Below are positions 61,159 through 64,000 of a DNA stretch of 64,000 nt, piece by piece. Source of the DNA: Mesorhizobium sangaii (GTDB taxonomy: Bacteria; Pseudomonadota; Alphaproteobacteria; Rhizobiales; Rhizobiaceae); the NCBI RefSeq assembly GCF_014207355.1, contig NZ_JACHEF010000004.1, positions 248,001-312,000 of the forward strand, in the 5' to 3' direction. Each line of letters begins with the position of its first letter. Position 1 is the stretch's first letter. Made by a program: the position numbers and the translations under genes. Under the pieces are notes generated by a model. It saw only the letters and a program-made list of their open reading frames with translations. It did not search any database and had not been told where the DNA came from.

Positions 61159-61866
61159 ATGCTGCTGTTTGCAGGTCTCGGCAATCCGGGCGCGAAATAC
61201 GCCAACAACCGGCACAATGTCGGCTTCATGGCGGCGGACGCAATCGCCCGTCGCCATTCCTTTTCGCCCTGGTCGAAGAAATTCCAGGGCCTGATTAGCG
61301 AAGGCACGCTTGGCGGCGAAAAGATCGTCCTGATCAAGCCGCAGACCTTCATGAACCTGTCCGGCCAGTCGGTTGGCGAAGCGCTGCGCTTCTACAAGCT
61401 CGAGCTTTCCGCGCTCACCGTCTTCTATGACGAGATCGACCTTGCCGAGGGCAAGCTGCGCATCAAGACCGGCGGCGGCGCCGGCGGCCATAACGGCATC
61501 CGCTCAATCGACGGCCATGTCGGCAACGCCTATCGCCGCGTGCGCATCGGCGTTGGCCATCCCGGCGTCAAGGAAATGGTCCAGCATCACGTGCTCGGCG
61601 ATTTCGCCAAGGCCGACCGCGAATGGCTCGAACCGCTGCTCGACGCGATCGCCGACAACGCCGCCATGATCGTCAAGGGCGACGAATCCGGCTTCATGAA
61701 CAAGGCCAGCCTCGCCGTCCAGGGCAAGGCCGCGCCGGAGCCGGAAAAACCCGCGCCAAAGCAGCAAAGTCACGTCCGCCAGGCCCGCCCGCAGCAGCCG
61801 GTGGTCAAACTGCCGGAAAGCGGCCCGATGGCCGCGATGCTGAAGAAACTCTTCGGCAAGGAGTGA
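61159..61866 (+). CDS. pth: Peptidyl-tRNA hydrolase
   Basis: 235 residues. GLGNPGAKYANNRHNVGFMAAD (active-site His in NNRHNVG), FMNLSGQSVGEAL, DEIDLAEGKLRIKTGGGAGGHNGIRSID, and RIGVGHPG are conserved. About 40 residues longer than E. coli Pth because of a glutamine/proline-rich C-terminal tail. Recycles peptidyl-tRNA. 23 bases after rplY. Confidence 0.96.
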   Translation: MLLFAGLGNPGAKYANNRHNVGFMAADAIARRHSFSPWSKKFQGLISEGTLGGEKIVLIKPQTFMNLSGQSVGEALRFYKLELSALTVFYDEIDLAEGKLRIKTGGGAGGHNGIRSIDGHVGNAYRRVRIGVGHPGVKEMVQHHVLGDFAKADREWLEPLLDAIADNAAMIVKGDESGFMNKASLAVQGKAAPEPEKPAPKQQSHVRQARPQQPVVKLPESGPMAAMLKKLFGKE

Positions 61867-61964
61867 ACGCGGCAGGAGCGTGCGGCGTTACAGGGCTTGA
61901 CGTTGATCACCCCTATCGCCCATAGCCCTGATCAAATTTCGATTTCCCGATAGGACCGGACAAA

Positions 61965-63068
61965 ATGGGTTTCAAATGCGGCATCGTTGGCTTGCCCAAT
62001 GTCGGCAAGTCGACGCTTTTCAACGCGCTGACCAGGACGGCGGCGGCGCAGGCCGCCAACTATCCGTTCTGCACCATCGAACCGAACACCGGCGAGGTGG
62101 CGGTGCCCGATCCGCGCCTGCAGAAGATCGCGGCGATCGCCAAGTCGAAGGAGATCATCCCGACGCGCATCTCCTTCGTTGACATTGCCGGCCTGGTGCG
62201 CGGCGCCTCGAAAGGCGAAGGCCTGGGCAACCAGTTCCTCGCCAACATCCGCGAGGTTGACGCCATCGTGCATGTGCTGCGCTGCTTCGAGGATGACGAC
62301 ATCACCCATGTCGAGGGCCGCATCGACCCCGTCGCCGACGCCGAGACGGTCGAGACCGAGCTGATGCTCGCCGATCTCGACAGCCTCGAGCGCCGCATCG
62401 TGCAGATCCGCAAGCGCGCCGGCAGCAAGGACAAGGAAGCGACGACCGTGCTGCCGCTGATGGAGGCGGCGCTCGAGCTGCTGCAGGCCGGCAAGCCGAC
62501 CCGCATCCTGCTGAAGGGCATTTCGGCGGAAGACCTGCGCATCCTGCAGGGACTGAACCTCCTGACCTCGCATCCCGTGCTCTATGTCTGCAATGTCGCC
62601 GAGGCCGACGCCGCCACGGGCAACGAGCACACAAGGGCCGTGGAAAAGATGGCCGCCGCGCAAGGCGCCAGCACCGTGGTGATCTCGGCCGCCATCGAAG
62701 CGGAAGTCGCCCAGCTGTCGGACGAGGAGGAGATGGAATTCCTGTCCTCGCTCGGCCTCGACGAGCCCGGCCTGAACAAGGTCATCCGCGCCGGCTACGA
62801 GCTGTTGCAGCTGATCACCTATTTCACCGCCGGTCCCAAGGAAACGCGCGCCTGGACCGTGCACAAGGGTGCCAAGGCGCCGCAGGCCGCCGGCGTCATC
62901 CACACCGACTTCGAGCGCGGCTTCATCCGCGCCCAGACCATCGCCTACAACGACTTCATCACGCTGGGCGGCGAAGTGGCGGCCAAGGAAGCCGGCAAGG
63001 CGCGCGACGAAGGCAAGGAATATGTCGTCCAGGACGGCGACGTCCTGCTGTTCAAGTTCAATACCTGA
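61965..63068 (+). CDS. ychF: Redox-regulated ATPase/GTPase YchF
   Basis: 367 residues. GLPNVGKSTLFNALT (P-loop), FVDIAGLVRGASKGEGLGNQFL, CNVAEAD in place of NKxD, giving ATP preference, and the TGS domain at the C-terminus (RGFIRAQTIAYNDFITLGG). Binds ribosomes and responds to stress. Confidence 0.96.
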   Translation: MGFKCGIVGLPNVGKSTLFNALTRTAAAQAANYPFCTIEPNTGEVAVPDPRLQKIAAIAKSKEIIPTRISFVDIAGLVRGASKGEGLGNQFLANIREVDAIVHVLRCFEDDDITHVEGRIDPVADAETVETELMLADLDSLERRIVQIRKRAGSKDKEATTVLPLMEAALELLQAGKPTRILLKGISAEDLRILQGLNLLTSHPVLYVCNVAEADAATGNEHTRAVEKMAAAQGASTVVISAAIEAEVAQLSDEEEMEFLSSLGLDEPGLNKVIRAGYELLQLITYFTAGPKETRAWTVHKGAKAPQAAGVIHTDFERGFIRAQTIAYNDFITLGGEVAAKEAGKARDEGKEYVVQDGDVLLFKFNT

Positions 63069-63291
63069 TTTCGCGAAGGTCACACCTGGCGGCAACTCTC
63101 TGATACCGGCTTCTCGACGAGTTTTTCGAGCCGCCGAGTGTCATTCGCCCGCCAGTTGCTTGTCTTGATTTTGTCACGCCACAGGTCTAAGCGGCAGGCA
63201 CACGGTCGGCGCATGCGCAGGAGAGCCGTGCAATCCGACACGACGCGTCAATCTGAACGCACCCTTTAGCCCCAGCAAGGGAGACCCGGCG

Positions 63292-64000
63292 ATGATCAAG
63301 GCCTTCGTCGTGGACAATGACCGCTTGCGCGTCATCGACGATCTCCTGGCAAACAGCGAGAACGTCGTCTGGGCCGACCTGCTCAACCCGACCAGGGAAG
63401 AGGAAGTGGCGATCGAAAGCTGGCTCGGCGTCGCCATTCCGACGCGCGAGGAGATGGAGGAGATCGAGATTTCGAGCCGCCTCTATGTCGAGGACGGCGC
63501 CTACTTCATGACCGCCACCCTGCCCGCCCAGACCGAGGACGACGACCCCCTGATGTCGCCGGTCACCTTCGTGCTCGCCGGCTCCCGGCTGATCACCGTG
63601 CGCTATCACGAACCGAAGGCGTTCAAGACCTTTCCCCAGCGCGCCGAGAAGGTGGCGACCGGCTGCACCAGCGGCGACACCATCCTGATCGGCTTGCTGG
63701 AGGCGATTGTCGATCGCCTCGCCGATATCCTGGAGCGCGCCGGCCGCGACATCGAGGCGATTTCACGCGACATCTTCGAGGCGCGGTCGACCAAGGTTTC
63801 CAAGCGCAATCGCGACTTCCAGGAGCTCCTGAAGGCTATCGGCCGCAAGGAGGACATCGCCTCCTCGATCCGCGACAGCCTGATCTCGCTGCAGCGCCTC
63901 GCCGGCTTCTTCGCCCACGCCTCGACCCGGACCAAGATGAGCAAGGACACCAAGGCGCGCATCAAGACGCTGTCGCGCGACGTGCTGTCGCTCGCCGATC
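63292..64000 (+). CDS. CorA-family magnesium/metal transporter (3' end cut by window)
   Basis: The frame is open from ATG to the right edge (236 codons visible). MIKAFVVDNDRLRVIDDLLANSENVVWADLLNPTREEE opens the CorA N-terminal domain; ITVRYHEPKAFKTF, LIGLLEAIVDRLADILERAGRDIEAISRDIFE and the long helix before the pore follow. The two transmembrane helices with the GMN motif lie beyond the window. GGGAGA precedes the start. Confidence 0.85.
   Translation, partial: MIKAFVVDNDRLRVIDDLLANSENVVWADLLNPTREEEVAIESWLGVAIPTREEMEEIEISSRLYVEDGAYFMTATLPAQTEDDDPLMSPVTFVLAGSRLITVRYHEPKAFKTFPQRAEKVATGCTSGDTILIGLLEAIVDRLADILERAGRDIEAISRDIFEARSTKVSKRNRDFQELLKAIGRKEDIASSIRDSLISLQRLAGFFAHASTRTKMSKDTKARIKTLSRDVLSLAD

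Noticed and set aside
63069..63291. GCAGGAGAGC-like sequence before the corA-like gene, reminiscent of a glycine riboswitch or a metal sensor
   Set aside because: The conserved paired cores of known glycine or M-box riboswitches are missing; no reliable structure seen.
1..64000. tRNA, rRNA, CRISPR arrays, transposases and prophage genes
   Set aside because: Scanned by eye for T-arm sequences, repeat/spacer arrays and typical mobile proteins; none found, though a computer search could still reveal a tRNA.

Overview
This is GC-rich chromosomal DNA from an alphaproteobacterium of the Rhizobiales, most likely Mesorhizobium or a close relative. The evidence is indirect: families typical of the order (BA14K, DUF1127, DUF1344, UbiK, CsaA-like, a Kazal-type lipoprotein), the orders rplY-pth-ychF and lgt-methyltransferase-pgeF-M24-lipoprotein-prs, frequent non-ATG starts, and several dispersed palindromic elements. 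No rRNA, tRNA, CRISPR array, transposase or phage gene was seen. Both end genes are cut by the window: an enolase-superfamily enzyme on the left and a CorA-type transporter on the right.

Layout. 1-3 kb: sugar-acid-type dehydratase/cycloisomerase overlapping an NAD-dependent dehydrogenase, then a convergent lipid kinase. 3.0-3.86 kb has no protein gene but looks RNA-rich: GNRA-capped hairpins ending in a strong terminator, then one copy of a three-hairpin element that recurs at 42.6 kb. 3.86-6.4 kb: three-gene membrane operon of unknown role. 6.5-21 kb: mostly exported or membrane proteins (Tat-type flavoenzyme, DUF2314, DUF3137-like, CapA-like, EF-hand protein, a spermidine-synthase-like membrane protein broken by a one-base frameshift, an isoaspartyl methyltransferase with a Tat-like signal, a membrane-anchored DUF2778/Tlde1 protein). 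21-29.5 kb: uvrB with long extensions, EamA transporter, an ABC-F ATPase behind a leader peptide, higBA with overlapping operators, small stress-type proteins. 29.5-36 kb: TPR-sulfotransferase, then small genes including three cold-shock proteins and a two-Kazal-domain lipoprotein, separated by strong terminators.

36-50 kb is mainly housekeeping: MBL hydrolase, ilvE, a MarR/OmpR/histidine-kinase set, glycosyltransferase, csaA, ybjN-like gene, ubiK, and the lgt-to-prs run. 50-57 kb is a regulatory/accessory stretch of regulators beside enzymes or a transporter (AraC/SDR, AraC/Fsr-type MFS, OhrR-like MarR/chloroperoxidase-like hydrolase with clear palindromic operators). 57-60.3 kb holds a membrane GGDEF-EAL protein divergent from an unusual methyltransferase resembling the PhcB group. 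The window closes with rplY, pth, ychF and corA-like.

The strongest candidates for something undescribed are the RNA-rich 3.2-3.8 kb region with its second structured copy at 42.6 kb, the leader-peptide/hairpin region before the ABC-F gene, and the c-di-GMP enzyme/methyltransferase pair. All functional links between neighbours are inference from gene position.
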